Shown here in pieces: positions 54,166-62,883 of a DNA stretch of 64,000 nt. The notes beneath the pieces are model-generated. The model was not told where the DNA came from. It saw nothing but the letters and a program-made list of their open reading frames with translations, and made no database searches. The position numbers were made by a program, and so were the translations under genes. Origin of the DNA: Bin55 sp965205545 (GTDB taxonomy: Bacteria; Pseudomonadota; Gammaproteobacteria; Pseudomonadales; Azotimanducaceae); assembly GCA_965205545.1 (NCBI GenBank), contig OZ242170.1, positions 2,790,001 through 2,854,000 of the forward strand. The letters run 5' to 3'. Position 1 is the stretch's first letter. Every line of letters begins with the position of its first letter.

Positions 54166-56031
54166 TTAATCGCGGCCCGTGTACTCTTTCACCGCCGATG
54201 CCTTCTCCTCATCCCACCACCACAGGTGTACATGGCTTGTGATTCGGTTCAAAGGTTTAGCCTCGGGTTGACCAAACTTGTTCCAGTAGGCAATCCCCAC
54301 CTTTTCCTTCGCCATGCCTGGTATGAAGTAGAAATTCCACAGGAGGACTCGATCAAGAGCTCTTATGGCCGCGGAATAGGTCTCGAAATCCTTTGCGGTC
54401 TTGATTTTCTCGATCAGGTGGTCAACTGCGGGATCTTTCATGTTAGCCCAGTTGGAACTGTAAGGAAGATCCACTAACGCACTATTGAACGCATTGTCTA
54501 TCGTTGCCGTTGGCGTGTTGTCAGGCAGGAACCAAATCGCGCCTGCATCAAAGTCTCCCGAACGCATTCGATATAGCCAATTGGAAATTTCTGGCGACCT
54601 GATTGAAGAGGAAATCCCGACTCGTTCAAGGACCTGAGTGTAGTGAATGAATGATCCTCCAAGGGCGGGAGAAACGGCGACGAATCGAATTCGAAAATGC
54701 TCGCCTGTGTCTTCGTGGACTAGCTTGTTCTTCTTGATCACCCAACCAGCTTCCCTGAGTAGCTCCTGCGCTCGAATGATCGTGTCTCGGCTCCATCCGT
54801 CTCCTTGATTGGGCGGAGGTGCGTAGGGCTCAGTAAACACTCTAGGCGGCACTAGCTCACGAATTTCGTTAAGCAACTCGAGCTCAGTGCCTTGAGGCAA
54901 TCCTTGCGACGCATAGACGGGCGATCCATGGAAGAAGCTTGTGGCCAGCGAGTAGAAATCAAAATTTCGCTTGTTCAACCATACAAAGTCGTTCAGCAAC
55001 CAGAGCGCTTCGCGCACACGAATGTCTTGGAATCGTGGCTGTTCCAAATTCCAAAAGATGGGCCACCAGAGCCCCGCCGGTCGCATTTGCGGCACGTAGC
55101 TCTTCTTGAACAATTCTCGATGGTACGGAACAAAGTCATAGGCAGTCTCCCAAAGTCGAGGAATGTTCTCTACATGCACGTCAACCGCATTACCCTTTAG
55201 CGACTCTGTCTGAACTTGATCGTCGCGGAAGTAGTCATACTTGACTTGATCAAAATTGAACCGACCACGATTCATGGGCAAGTCCGCTCCCCAGTAGTCG
55301 TTCACTCTTCGGTAGGAGACCCACTGGCCTACGTAAAAGTCTCCAATCTCGTAGGGTCCCGACCCAAGTGGCGGGGTCACGGTAGTTTTGGTTATGTCTT
55401 CGCTTTCCCAGTAGTGCTTTGGCAGGATCGGCATCGTGCCAATTCGCATTGGCAACAACGGATTGGTGCGTTCGCTCTCGACTACGTGGTAACGGACCTC
55501 GCGGTCGTTGATGACCTCAATTTCAGAAAAGGCCAATAGTGGATTTTGAATAGCCGGATTGGCAAGATGCCTGTAGACTTCAAAACTAAACACCAGGTCT
55601 TCGACGCTAATGGGCTTCCCATCGTGCCATTTTGGTATCGGATCTCTACGCAAACGGAACCCTATCCACGCTTTGTCTTCTGGTATGGCAATGCCGTCGG
55701 CAATCACGCCGTAGATTGTCGAGGTCTCGTCAGCCGCAAAGTCGACGAGTGAATTCAAGAGTAGGTTGTCAGTGGGAGAACCGACTGACAGTCCTGCAGC
55801 CACTCTTCCTCTAGGAGGAACCGGATTGAAACTGTCCCAATTCCCCATTTGCGGTATTCGGATGGTGCCGCCTTTTGGAGCTTTGGGATTTACATAGTCA
55901 AGGTGCTCGAAATCAGGCGCGTACTTTGGTTTGGAAAGAAACGCGTATCCGTGTTCGTACTCGGCAGCGTGTGCGGGACCTAGGCCAATGCAAACGACCC
56001 CGACTGCAAGTATGCGTCCCGCGATGGACAT
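54166..56031 (-). CDS. yejA: Periplasmic solute-binding protein, YejA type
   Basis: The 621-residue family 5 binding protein begins with a signal peptide cut after AHA (about residue 22). It continues with EHGYAFLSKPKY and VNPKAPKGGTIRIPQMGNWDSFNP, the usual YejA opening. The later segments KWHDGKPISVEDLVFSF and IFWNLEQPRFQDIRVREAL are typical of family 5 peptide binders. It delivers ligand to YejBE. The upstream amidohydrolase gene ends 23 nt before it. Confidence 0.92.
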   Translation of the reverse strand: MSIAGRILAVGVVCIGLGPAHAAEYEHGYAFLSKPKYAPDFEHLDYVNPKAPKGGTIRIPQMGNWDSFNPVPPRGRVAAGLSVGSPTDNLLLNSLVDFAADETSTIYGVIADGIAIPEDKAWIGFRLRRDPIPKWHDGKPISVEDLVFSFEVYRHLANPAIQNPLLAFSEIEVINDREVRYHVVESERTNPLLPMRIGTMPILPKHYWESEDITKTTVTPPLGSGPYEIGDFYVGQWVSYRRVNDYWGADLPMNRGRFNFDQVKYDYFRDDQVQTESLKGNAVDVHVENIPRLWETAYDFVPYHRELFKKSYVPQMRPAGLWWPIFWNLEQPRFQDIRVREALWLLNDFVWLNKRNFDFYSLATSFFHGSPVYASQGLPQGTELELLNEIRELVPPRVFTEPYAPPPNQGDGWSRDTIIRAQELLREAGWVIKKNKLVHEDTGEHFRIRFVAVSPALGGSFIHYTQVLERVGISSSIRSPEISNWLYRMRSGDFDAGAIWFLPDNTPTATIDNAFNSALVDLPYSSNWANMKDPAVDHLIEKIKTAKDFETYSAAIRALDRVLLWNFYFIPGMAKEKVGIAYWNKFGQPEAKPLNRITSHVHLWWWDEEKASAVKEYTGRD

Positions 56032-56054
56032 TAGTGCAACTGGATTCCTATGCT

Positions 56055-57062
56055 CTAGTAGATCTTGTATACCTCAGCTGCAGTTCGGTAGAACATTTGA
56101 TCCTTTTCGTCGTCAGTGAAGTCAGCGACGATTTTCTTCAATCCGTTCCAAAGCACATGGTATGAGATTGAGAGCCGATCCACAGGGAAGTTGCTCTCGA
56201 ACATGCACCGCTCCGGACCAAAGCACTCTATAGTGTGCAAGTAGTACGGTCGCTGCGCGTCAACGAACTCGTCAGAGGAGGGTGGAAGCGGATTCTTGTC
56301 CCAGCCAAATCCGTTGTCCGGCATCGCCATTCCGCCGAGTTTGGCGTGCACGTTGGGACACTTGGCGATGTCCGCAATATCTGTCTTCCACTGTTCGAAG
56401 ATCTCGTGCTGTCGCCCCGCGTAGGCACCGACTCCCAATGGGGTTCCGAAATGATCAAGAATCATGGTTGTGTTCGGCACCGCCTTGGCCAATTCCGAGT
56501 AATCTTGATTTTGGTGGTAGAAATGCCAGGTGTCGTAGGTGTATCCAAGCTCCCCAAGTCGTTTGACGCCTTGTTGGAAATCTGGGCGCGAGTAGGGGCA
56601 TGGCCGACCACTGCCTCGATTGGTGAGGGTATTGGTGGTGTCGTGCGGTCCTGCGTGCCTGATGCCTCTAAACAGCCCGTTGCCGGCTTCCTCGTGGGCA
56701 TTGAGGACTTCCTCGACGGCATCGCCCAGCATCATATTTGCATGCGAGACAATTGCGGCGATGGTAGCTTTGCCTTCTACTTGTGCACTCTCGGCAGCTA
56801 CAGAAGCAACGAATTCGGTCTCGCCAATTGGGCGTAGATGCTCAGGTCCTTCAGTTCGATAGCTTGACCGGCAATCGATGAACACTGTCTTTTCTATGTT
56901 GTGGCCCGATTCCGTGTCGCGCCAGAGATCTTCGAGTACGTAGCGACCCCAATTTGTTGCCGTTTCCCAAAGGTGGTGATGCGGATCGATGATCCGCCGT
57001 TCAGGGTCGACTATGTCCTCTGTTACGAGTGCCAACCACTCATCGTTACTTGGTGATGCCAA
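56055..57062 (-). CDS. Amidohydrolase-family (TIM-barrel) hydrolase
   Basis: The 335-residue protein resembles the amidohydrolase 2 group (2-pyrone-4,6-dicarboxylate hydrolase, L-rhamnono-lactonase and relatives). It begins with the metal-site motif IDPHHHLW (about 25-32). Later come GIRHAG, MILDHFGTPLG and the catalytic-Asp region CMFESNFPVD. These enzymes open lactones or decarboxylate aromatic acids. It is the first gene of the six-gene minus-strand run with yejABE, CaiB and the HDAC-family gene. Confidence 0.88.
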   Translation of the reverse strand: MASPSNDEWLALVTEDIVDPERRIIDPHHHLWETATNWGRYVLEDLWRDTESGHNIEKTVFIDCRSSYRTEGPEHLRPIGETEFVASVAAESAQVEGKATIAAIVSHANMMLGDAVEEVLNAHEEAGNGLFRGIRHAGPHDTTNTLTNRGSGRPCPYSRPDFQQGVKRLGELGYTYDTWHFYHQNQDYSELAKAVPNTTMILDHFGTPLGVGAYAGRQHEIFEQWKTDIADIAKCPNVHAKLGGMAMPDNGFGWDKNPLPPSSDEFVDAQRPYYLHTIECFGPERCMFESNFPVDRLSISYHVLWNGLKKIVADFTDDEKDQMFYRTAAEVYKIY

Positions 57063-57381
57063 GGTTTTCCCTCCAACAGATCAACGATTCCCCCACTTGG
57101 GTCATCTTAATACATTGGTTGTATGCTCGGGCAGGTGGACAGGAGTTGAGGGAAGGGTGCGTTGGATCCAGCAACTTCTCTCCATTCCAATCGCTTGAGG
57201 CACGGTTGCAGAGGAGTGTGGGACGACCGAACATTAGCTGTTGTTTGAAGCATTGTGTCTTGAGTAGTTTTACTGAATACCTTAGTTCAAACGCATCGCA
57301 TTGATAGAGTTCGATCTCATGTCTTGCATTAGATTGAATTCTGTTGTATAAATATGTATTCAGGTGTATGCAAATGTAAAC
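57063..57381. other. Gap upstream of the pspA-flotillin operon
   Basis: No gene is visible in these 319 bases, which separate divergent operons. The right end holds the promoter described next. The left part should contain the promoter for the amidohydrolase-yej run, which I could not place. Confidence 0.5.
57324..57352 (+). promoter_or_regulatory. Sigma70-type promoter of the pspA-flotillin operon
   Basis: TTGCAT (57324-57329) and TATAAA (57347-57352) are separated by exactly 17 bp in A+T-rich DNA. Each hexamer differs from consensus by one or two bases. Transcription would begin near 57359, about 23 nt before the chosen ATG. E. coli psp uses sigma54, so a housekeeping-type promoter here implies different control. 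Confidence 0.65.
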
Positions 57382-57912
57382 ATGTCAGGACGATCCATCC
57401 CCTTAAGTGTGCGTATATCCGCAGACGACGCAGCGTTTCTAGCAAGTTTCGATGCCAACGGCGCTGCAACCCTATCTGACAAGGTGCGCAGTTTGATTTC
57501 AGAGGCGAAGCAACGACGGCTCGGTGAAGACGACTATTCCCAATCTCTAGCCTTCATTCAGGAGACTCTTGCGTCCTCTATTGCGCGATTGCGGAGCTTG
57601 GAGTCGAAGAACGAACTTCATTCTGCGCTATTGGCTCTGTTCGTACACTGGATTCCCGATATCATCGCTTATTGGATGGCTGGTGTACCCAAGGAGAATG
57701 ATCCTGACGCCGTGGAGACCCTAGTGGAACTTGAAAGCGCGATGGCAAACAGAATCTTCAATCTCATCGAATCGGTACTCCGACTCGGAGTGCTCCCTAC
57801 TAGTCGCTGCTATACACCCGAGATCATCGCTCAACACCTGGTGCCAGTTCTTGAGTTAGCTGACATCATTTCTCATACACCAACCAGTTCAAAGGAGACA
57901 ATTGATGACTGA
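57382..57912 (+). CDS. RHH-like small protein of unknown function, first gene of pspA operon
   Basis: From the ATG at 57382 the product has 176 residues (a GTG at 57364 is an alternative). Residues about 5-45 (RSIPLSVRISADDAAFL, then a helix with LSDKVRSLISEAKQ) look like a ribbon-helix-helix DNA-binding fold. The remainder is helical with a hydrophobic stretch LLALFVHWIPDIIAYWMAG. Its end overlaps the pspA start by 8 bases, so it is translated with pspA. It may be an autoregulator or a PspA partner. I do not recognise a named family. Confidence 0.8.
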   Translation: MSGRSIPLSVRISADDAAFLASFDANGAATLSDKVRSLISEAKQRRLGEDDYSQSLAFIQETLASSIARLRSLESKNELHSALLALFVHWIPDIIAYWMAGVPKENDPDAVETLVELESAMANRIFNLIESVLRLGVLPTSRCYTPEIIAQHLVPVLELADIISHTPTSSKETIDD

Positions 57913-58591
57913 GAGCATTTCCGCACGAGTAGGAAGACTGATCAGCGGCACAACAAACATGCTGGTGGAGAAAGTCGAGAACCTAGCTCCCGAAGTTGTA
58001 ATGCAACAAGCAATTCGAGAAGTCGAAGGCGCGATTGACGACGTTCGACACGAACTTGGAAAGACTCTGTCAAAGCAGCACATGGCTTCGCGTCGTCTTG
58101 CGGATGAGAGCCAGAAGCACGCAGAGACATCTGAGAAAGTCCAGCTCGCCCTTGACAATGACCGCGAAGATCTTGCCGAGACGGCCATTGCGATGTTGCT
58201 CGACATAGAAACGCAGATTCCAATATTGGAAAGTACCATAGCTGAGTCAAAAGAGTCGGTAGCGGAATACGAAGGCTACATTGCCGCGCTACAAGCTCGC
58301 AAGCGTGAAATGGAAGAAGAGCTCAATGCGTTTCGCGAGGCCAAGTCGACTACGCAAGTTGAACCAGGGTCAAGCGATGCTTCCGACACCGGAGCAGGAT
58401 CCAGTGTTGGGGACAATGTACGTGATGCCGAAAGGGCTTTCGACCGTGCAATGCGTGGTGCGGGCGGGATATCCAGTGCGAGCGACACGCCAGATCAGCA
58501 CACCGCAGCAAAGCGTGCGGAGCTTGAAGACCTCGCCCGCAAAAATCGCATCAAGGAGCGCTTGCAGGCATTTCGCTCAAATAACGATTAG
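57905..58591 (+). CDS. pspA: PspA/IM30-family membrane-stress protein
   Basis: The 228-residue protein is a member of the PspA/Vipp1 ESCRT-III-like family, which coats and stabilises stressed inner membranes. It opens with an amphipathic helix and long coiled coils (about 20-150; MQQAIREVEGAIDDVRHELGKTL, written in part). A Ser/Asp-rich linker follows at about 160-185, and a C-terminal helix with LEDLARKNRIKERLQAFR. The ATG at 57905 has an AAGGAG site 6 nt upstream; a TTG one codon earlier is unlikely. It overlaps the previous gene and leads into the yqiJ-like gene after 11 nt. Confidence 0.9.
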   Translation: MTESISARVGRLISGTTNMLVEKVENLAPEVVMQQAIREVEGAIDDVRHELGKTLSKQHMASRRLADESQKHAETSEKVQLALDNDREDLAETAIAMLLDIETQIPILESTIAESKESVAEYEGYIAALQARKREMEEELNAFREAKSTTQVEPGSSDASDTGAGSSVGDNVRDAERAFDRAMRGAGGISSASDTPDQHTAAKRAELEDLARKNRIKERLQAFRSNND

Positions 58592-58602
58592 GAAAGTAAT
58601 CA

Positions 58603-59334
58603 GTGCTTGAATTCGCGCTCGAGGCAGCGAATAGGCCATTTGCGGCAGCAATTGGCCTCATGCTTGGCATAGCCGTGCTAGAGGGTGTATTGGCACTGAT
58701 TGGTGCTGGCATTTTCAGCTTTTTGGACTCACTCGTTCCAGATATGGATGCGGACGCAGATGTCGATTTGGACGTTCCTTCTACGGACATAAGCGGAACG
58801 GGTCCGGATTACGGGGATACCGGCATAAGCCAGATCACAGCGAATCCTACGAACCTTCCAGCAAGAATCCTAGGTTGGCTTTACATAGGAAAAGTCCCGC
58901 TTCTGATTCTGCTTGTGATGTTCCTTCTTGTGTTCGGTCTCTCAGGCTACATAATGCAAGCCGTTGTCAATGGCATATTTGGTGTGCTTCTTCATGGAAG
59001 CATTGCATGGATCCCTCCTCTCGTCCTCACAATTCCGATAGTTCGCTTGTTCGGAAAGGGATTTGCGAAGATCATTCCAAAGGATCAATCGTCGGCCGTA
59101 GACTCTTCAACATTTGTAGGACGCATTGCAACAATCACATTGGGCACTGCACGTAAAGGAATGCCGGCTCAAGCAAAACTCACGGACCAACACGGTCTCT
59201 CTCACTACGTCATGGTCGAGCCGGATAACACGGAAGAAGAATTCGAACGAGGTTCTACGGTACTTCTGATCCAAAAGACCGGTTCACAATTCGTCGGCGT
59301 TAGAAACACTTCGGATGCACTAACCGACGACTGA
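58603..59334 (+). CDS. yqiJ: YqiJ-like membrane protein with OB/NfeD-type domain
   Basis: The 243-residue protein starts with a GTG behind an AGGA site. It has a membrane helix at about 13-40, an acidic loop with DMDADADVDLDVP (52-64), two further hydrophobic helices (about 96-125 and 130-148), and a C-terminal soluble beta domain (about 165-235). This domain begins STFVGRIATITLGTARKGMPAQAKL and is NfeD/OB-like. E. coli YqiJ has the same plan and sits beside the flotillin YqiK, as here. It probably anchors or tunes flotillin assemblies. Confidence 0.85.
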   Translation: MLEFALEAANRPFAAAIGLMLGIAVLEGVLALIGAGIFSFLDSLVPDMDADADVDLDVPSTDISGTGPDYGDTGISQITANPTNLPARILGWLYIGKVPLLILLVMFLLVFGLSGYIMQAVVNGIFGVLLHGSIAWIPPLVLTIPIVRLFGKGFAKIIPKDQSSAVDSSTFVGRIATITLGTARKGMPAQAKLTDQHGLSHYVMVEPDNTEEEFERGSTVLLIQKTGSQFVGVRNTSDALTDD

Positions 59335-59372
59335 CCTTTTTGCAAAACCCAATGAAATTTTCAGGAGGCTAA

Positions 59373-61136
59373 ATGTTCGCCAATTTAATGGAAATAGCGT
59401 TGATTGTTGGCCTAGTTCTCGTCGCACTAATGACGATTGGCCTCATTCTCGCCCGCTTGTATCGTCGAGCATCCAAGGAAGTCGCCTTTGTTCGAACTGG
59501 CTTAGGCGGCCAGAAGGTAGTCATGAATGGAGGCGCGCTGGTATTCCCCGTTCTCCACGAGGTAATTCGGGTCAACATGAACACTATGCGACTTGAAGTC
59601 CAGCGCAAAGATGCACAGGCTTTAATCACGCATGATCGCATGAGAGTCGATGTTCTAGCCGAGTTCTATACACGCGTCCAGCCGACCGCTGAGTCAATAG
59701 CAAATGCAGCGCAGACGCTTGGTCAGCGAACTATGATGCCTGATGCACTTCGAGAGCTTGTCGAAGGCAAACTGGTAGACGCCTTGCGGTCGGTTGCTGC
59801 AGAAATGGCCATGGAGGACCTGCATGAGCAACGAGTCTCCTTTGTCCAAAAAGTTCAGGTTGCAGTGTCAGAGGACCTTTTGAAGAACGGCCTCGAGTTG
59901 GAATCAGTGTCCCTAACGGGGTTGGACCAGACAAATCGCGAATTCTTCAATCCAGACAATGCCTTTGACGCGGCGGGTCTTACACGTCTCACGTCCGAAA
60001 TCGAAGAAAAGCGTAAGAGACGGAACGAGATTGAACGAGACACGCAAGTCTCGATTGATCAGAAGAATCTTGAAACTGAACGTCAGACCTTAGAGATCGC
60101 CCGCGATGCCGAGTACGCCAGGCTTCAGCAAGAGCGCGAGATCGAAATTCGTCGTGCGTCGCAAGTTGCTGAAATCAAACGTGAGCAAGCCGACCGAGAC
60201 CGCGATGCCCAGGAAGCACAGATCGAAGCTGGGCAAAAGGTTGAACTCGCTGAGATTCTTGCGAAGCGCCAAGTCGAGGAAGAGCGCATTGAGAACGAAC
60301 GGGTAGTAAAGCAACGCGACATAGAACGTCAACGCGCCATAGAAACAACCGAGGTTGATAGGCAAAAGACTGTCGAGTTGGCAAACCAAGATCGCGACAT
60401 CGCTGTCGCTGAGAAGTCCAAAGCTCAATCCGAAGCGGAAACGCAGGCCAACCACGCCCGTTCAGAAGCGGCGCGCTCCGAGGAAATGGTGGTCACCGCG
60501 CGGGAGATAGAAGTTGTAGAACGCGAGAAATCTGTGGATCTTGTGAACGCCCGACGTGCAGCCGAGCGGGAGGCAATCCAAGTGACAATTGCTGCTGAAG
60601 CAGAGAAGAATGCGGCCGTTGACGAGGCAGAAGCCATTCGCACTTTGGCGAATGCGAGTGCTGAAAAGATTCGCATAGAAGCTCAAGGCGACGCAGATGC
60701 GGAACGTATGAAAGTTGACGTCGCAGAACGAAGGTACGAGGTCGATGCCGACGGAACACGAGCACTAAATGAGGCCGAAAACCTGCTAAGCAACACGATC
60801 GTCGATATGAAGGTACGACTGAAAATCGTCGAACACATGGCAGAAATTGTTCGGGAGTCAGTCAAGCCCATTGAGAATATTGACGGCATCAAGATCGTTC
60901 ACTTTGACGGAGCGAGCGGTTTTGGTGGGGCAGCAAATAGTTCCGGCGATCAGAACTCGAGTGGTAGATCGGGATTGGCAGACCAAGTTGTGGCAAGTGC
61001 TTTGCAGTATCGCAGCCAGGCACCGCTGATAGATGCACTACTAAAGGAAATTGGCTTGGATGCTCGTGATCTGGCGGGACTCACTCGATCCGCGATTCAG
61101 CCGAATGATGAGAGCGAGACCGACAAGCCGGACTAG
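59373..61136 (+). CDS. yqiK: Flotillin-family SPFH protein, YqiK type
   Basis: The 587-residue protein has an N-terminal membrane helix (about 5-27) and an SPFH/band 7 domain (about 30-210) with TGLGGQKVVMNGGALVFPVLHEV. A long Glu/Arg/Ala-rich coiled coil (about 215-470) forms the flotillin stalk, and a C-terminal region has a Gly/Ser-rich linker GFGGAANSSGDQNSSG. Flotillins assemble large cages on membranes and organise microdomains. A consensus AGGAGG site precedes the ATG. It is the last gene of the operon and is followed by an inverted repeat at 61184. Confidence 0.93.
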   Translation: MFANLMEIALIVGLVLVALMTIGLILARLYRRASKEVAFVRTGLGGQKVVMNGGALVFPVLHEVIRVNMNTMRLEVQRKDAQALITHDRMRVDVLAEFYTRVQPTAESIANAAQTLGQRTMMPDALRELVEGKLVDALRSVAAEMAMEDLHEQRVSFVQKVQVAVSEDLLKNGLELESVSLTGLDQTNREFFNPDNAFDAAGLTRLTSEIEEKRKRRNEIERDTQVSIDQKNLETERQTLEIARDAEYARLQQEREIEIRRASQVAEIKREQADRDRDAQEAQIEAGQKVELAEILAKRQVEEERIENERVVKQRDIERQRAIETTEVDRQKTVELANQDRDIAVAEKSKAQSEAETQANHARSEAARSEEMVVTAREIEVVEREKSVDLVNARRAAEREAIQVTIAAEAEKNAAVDEAEAIRTLANASAEKIRIEAQGDADAERMKVDVAERRYEVDADGTRALNEAENLLSNTIVDMKVRLKIVEHMAEIVRESVKPIENIDGIKIVHFDGASGFGGAANSSGDQNSSGRSGLADQVVASALQYRSQAPLIDALLKEIGLDARDLAGLTRSAIQPNDESETDKPD

Positions 61137-61567
61137 CTCTCCGCTTCTGCGAACAAAACTTAGCTTGAGAGATTGGGCAGCCTATTCCTACGTGACTAGG
61201 AATGTCATTGATTTCTAGCGTGAAAGAGTCTCCGCACGTCTCTGAGCGATGGGTTTTTCTTGCACTTTCATTCCTTAAGTAAGGATTCCTACCACCTTAA
61301 TTGGCCGAGATTGCGAGAACGGCTATGGCGCAATTTCCCCTTGCATTTTGATGGGCTAGTACTCACCGCAGGCAAGTTTCGTTATCAGTTGGCCACATCT
61401 AGTCTGCGAAGTGTCTCTTGGTTCGTAATCTTCCGACGGACTTGTACGACGCCGATCCGCTCTATGCGTTATCCGATATCCTACAGGCACGTCTTTTGTT
61501 GAATTGGCTCTTGGTCAGGAATAACATATGACACTCGTTATAGCTAAGGCAGGGTTACGTAGAGTCG
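61137..61567. other. Gap between flotillin and PhyH genes
   Basis: These 431 bases hold the inverted repeat at 61184-61203 and otherwise no supported feature. A short open frame at 61260-61502 lacks a ribosome-binding site and any family resemblance. The promoter for the PhyH gene is expected near the right end but is not clear. Confidence 0.5.
61184..61203 (+). terminator. Hairpin after the flotillin gene
   Basis: ATTCCTA and TAGGAAT form a perfect 7-bp stem around a 6-nt loop, 48 nt after the stop codon. There is no T run directly behind it, so termination would be weak or factor-assisted. A regulatory palindrome is the alternative. Confidence 0.4.
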
Positions 61568-62761
61568 ATGAGTGAACTAGATGGGATGCAGGTTTTTGGC
61601 GACACGGAAGTGGGTTGGTGTACCAATACTCCCATAAACGAGACTTTAGACGAGTCGGGGGGTGTTGTCAGAGACAAGAAACGGCATTTTGGCGTTGCTG
61701 ATCCGTACTCGCCCTCTCGCCGTGTTCATGACGACGAAGAGATTTGCGAATTGCGTGAAAAACTCAAGAAGAACAATGGATATATCGGACTAAACATATG
61801 TGAGCCGCACGAGATAGAAAAGGCCAAGAGGATTTTCTTTAGAGATGGCTTTGTTGTGGTCAAGGACCTTCTCGATGATGACGCGCTTGCCAGATTTCGC
61901 GAAGGGTCCGCTCGAGTCTTGCGTCAGATTCTTGAACCTAACGGTCACGAAGGGAGAAAATACATCACGGAAACGGGTCGTTTACCCCATCGCTACAGTT
62001 ACGGAACAACATCCGCATCTCGTCAGATGCTACACGACTCGGTCTGGGCATCGATGGTCGATCTACCAGCCACTACACCTCTTCTTTCAGCACTGTTCGG
62101 CAATACAGACTATATGGTCGTAGGAGCGGGCGGTGACCTTTGCTTGCCCGGAGCTGTGGAGTATCAGCATCTTCATATGGATCTGCGGGAACACCAAAAC
62201 GTTCCGGTCTCGCGACGTGAGCAGGCGGAGGAGCTTGGAGTCGAGATGCGGTATCGCGAAGGAACCGACGAACTCGATCTCCGCACGCAGAGGGAGATCG
62301 TCGACCACACTCCGCCAATCATTACGATCAATTTCGTCATGTGCGATCTGACTTGGGAGAACGGACCCATACGACAGATTCCAGGAAGTCACAAGGCCGT
62401 AAGACCCCCTCCGCACCCAACGGAGGAGCCTGAGTGGATGCGAATGTGTACTTTAGTTGGGGCAAAGGCAGGCGCTGGGGTATTCCGAGACAACCGAGCA
62501 TGGCATGGTGCAACTCCAAACCTGAGTCGCGAAATCCGTTCACTGCCCAACGTTGAATATGGTGCCCCTTGGATTGGCAAAGCCGGCGGCAAGACCATGC
62601 CGCATGAGATTTGGGAGACTCTGTCGGATCATGCGCGACACCTCTGTCGCCACGTCAAGGCAGATCCGGGAATTTGGCCTGCCGGTGCAGGATTCAATCA
62701 CTCCCTCGCCGGTGAGAGAAAGCGCGTGAAGGAAGAAGCACTGGCTAAGGCGGCTGGATGA
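61568..62761 (+). CDS. Phytanoyl-CoA dioxygenase (PhyH) family protein
   Basis: The 397-residue Fe(II)/alpha-ketoglutarate oxygenase shows FFRDGFVVVKDLLDDDALARF (in pieces FFRDGFVVVKDLL and DDDALARF), the iron site His203 and Asp205 in HLHMD, and the distal His313 in RAWHGATPN. The segment PIRQIPGSHKAVRPP precedes the distal His. The family hydroxylates acyl-CoAs, ectoine or natural-product intermediates. The extra N-terminal part of about 90 residues is not typical of the short members. A crotonase gene follows 122 nt downstream. Confidence 0.9.
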   Translation: MSELDGMQVFGDTEVGWCTNTPINETLDESGGVVRDKKRHFGVADPYSPSRRVHDDEEICELREKLKKNNGYIGLNICEPHEIEKAKRIFFRDGFVVVKDLLDDDALARFREGSARVLRQILEPNGHEGRKYITETGRLPHRYSYGTTSASRQMLHDSVWASMVDLPATTPLLSALFGNTDYMVVGAGGDLCLPGAVEYQHLHMDLREHQNVPVSRREQAEELGVEMRYREGTDELDLRTQREIVDHTPPIITINFVMCDLTWENGPIRQIPGSHKAVRPPPHPTEEPEWMRMCTLVGAKAGAGVFRDNRAWHGATPNLSREIRSLPNVEYGAPWIGKAGGKTMPHEIWETLSDHARHLCRHVKADPGIWPAGAGFNHSLAGERKRVKEEALAKAAG

Positions 62762-62883
62762 CCTCCTAGCAATCAGCTAGATTTCTAGAGTTGGTGGAGT
62801 TTCGGGACGTTGCACGCGACGTTGAATGCCTTCATTTTGTGCAAAATGCGTCTCCAACAAGATGCTGCACTCAGGATAAGCTC

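Noticed and set aside
57199..57209. A sigma54-like GGCAC...TTGCA upstream of the pspA operon.
   Set aside because: Only 7 bases separate GG and GC, whereas sigma54 promoters need 10. The sigma70-type pair at 57324 is better placed.
61260..61502. An 80-codon frame between flotillin and PhyH genes.
   Set aside because: It has no ribosome-binding site, no hydrophobic or domain pattern, and unusual residue composition.
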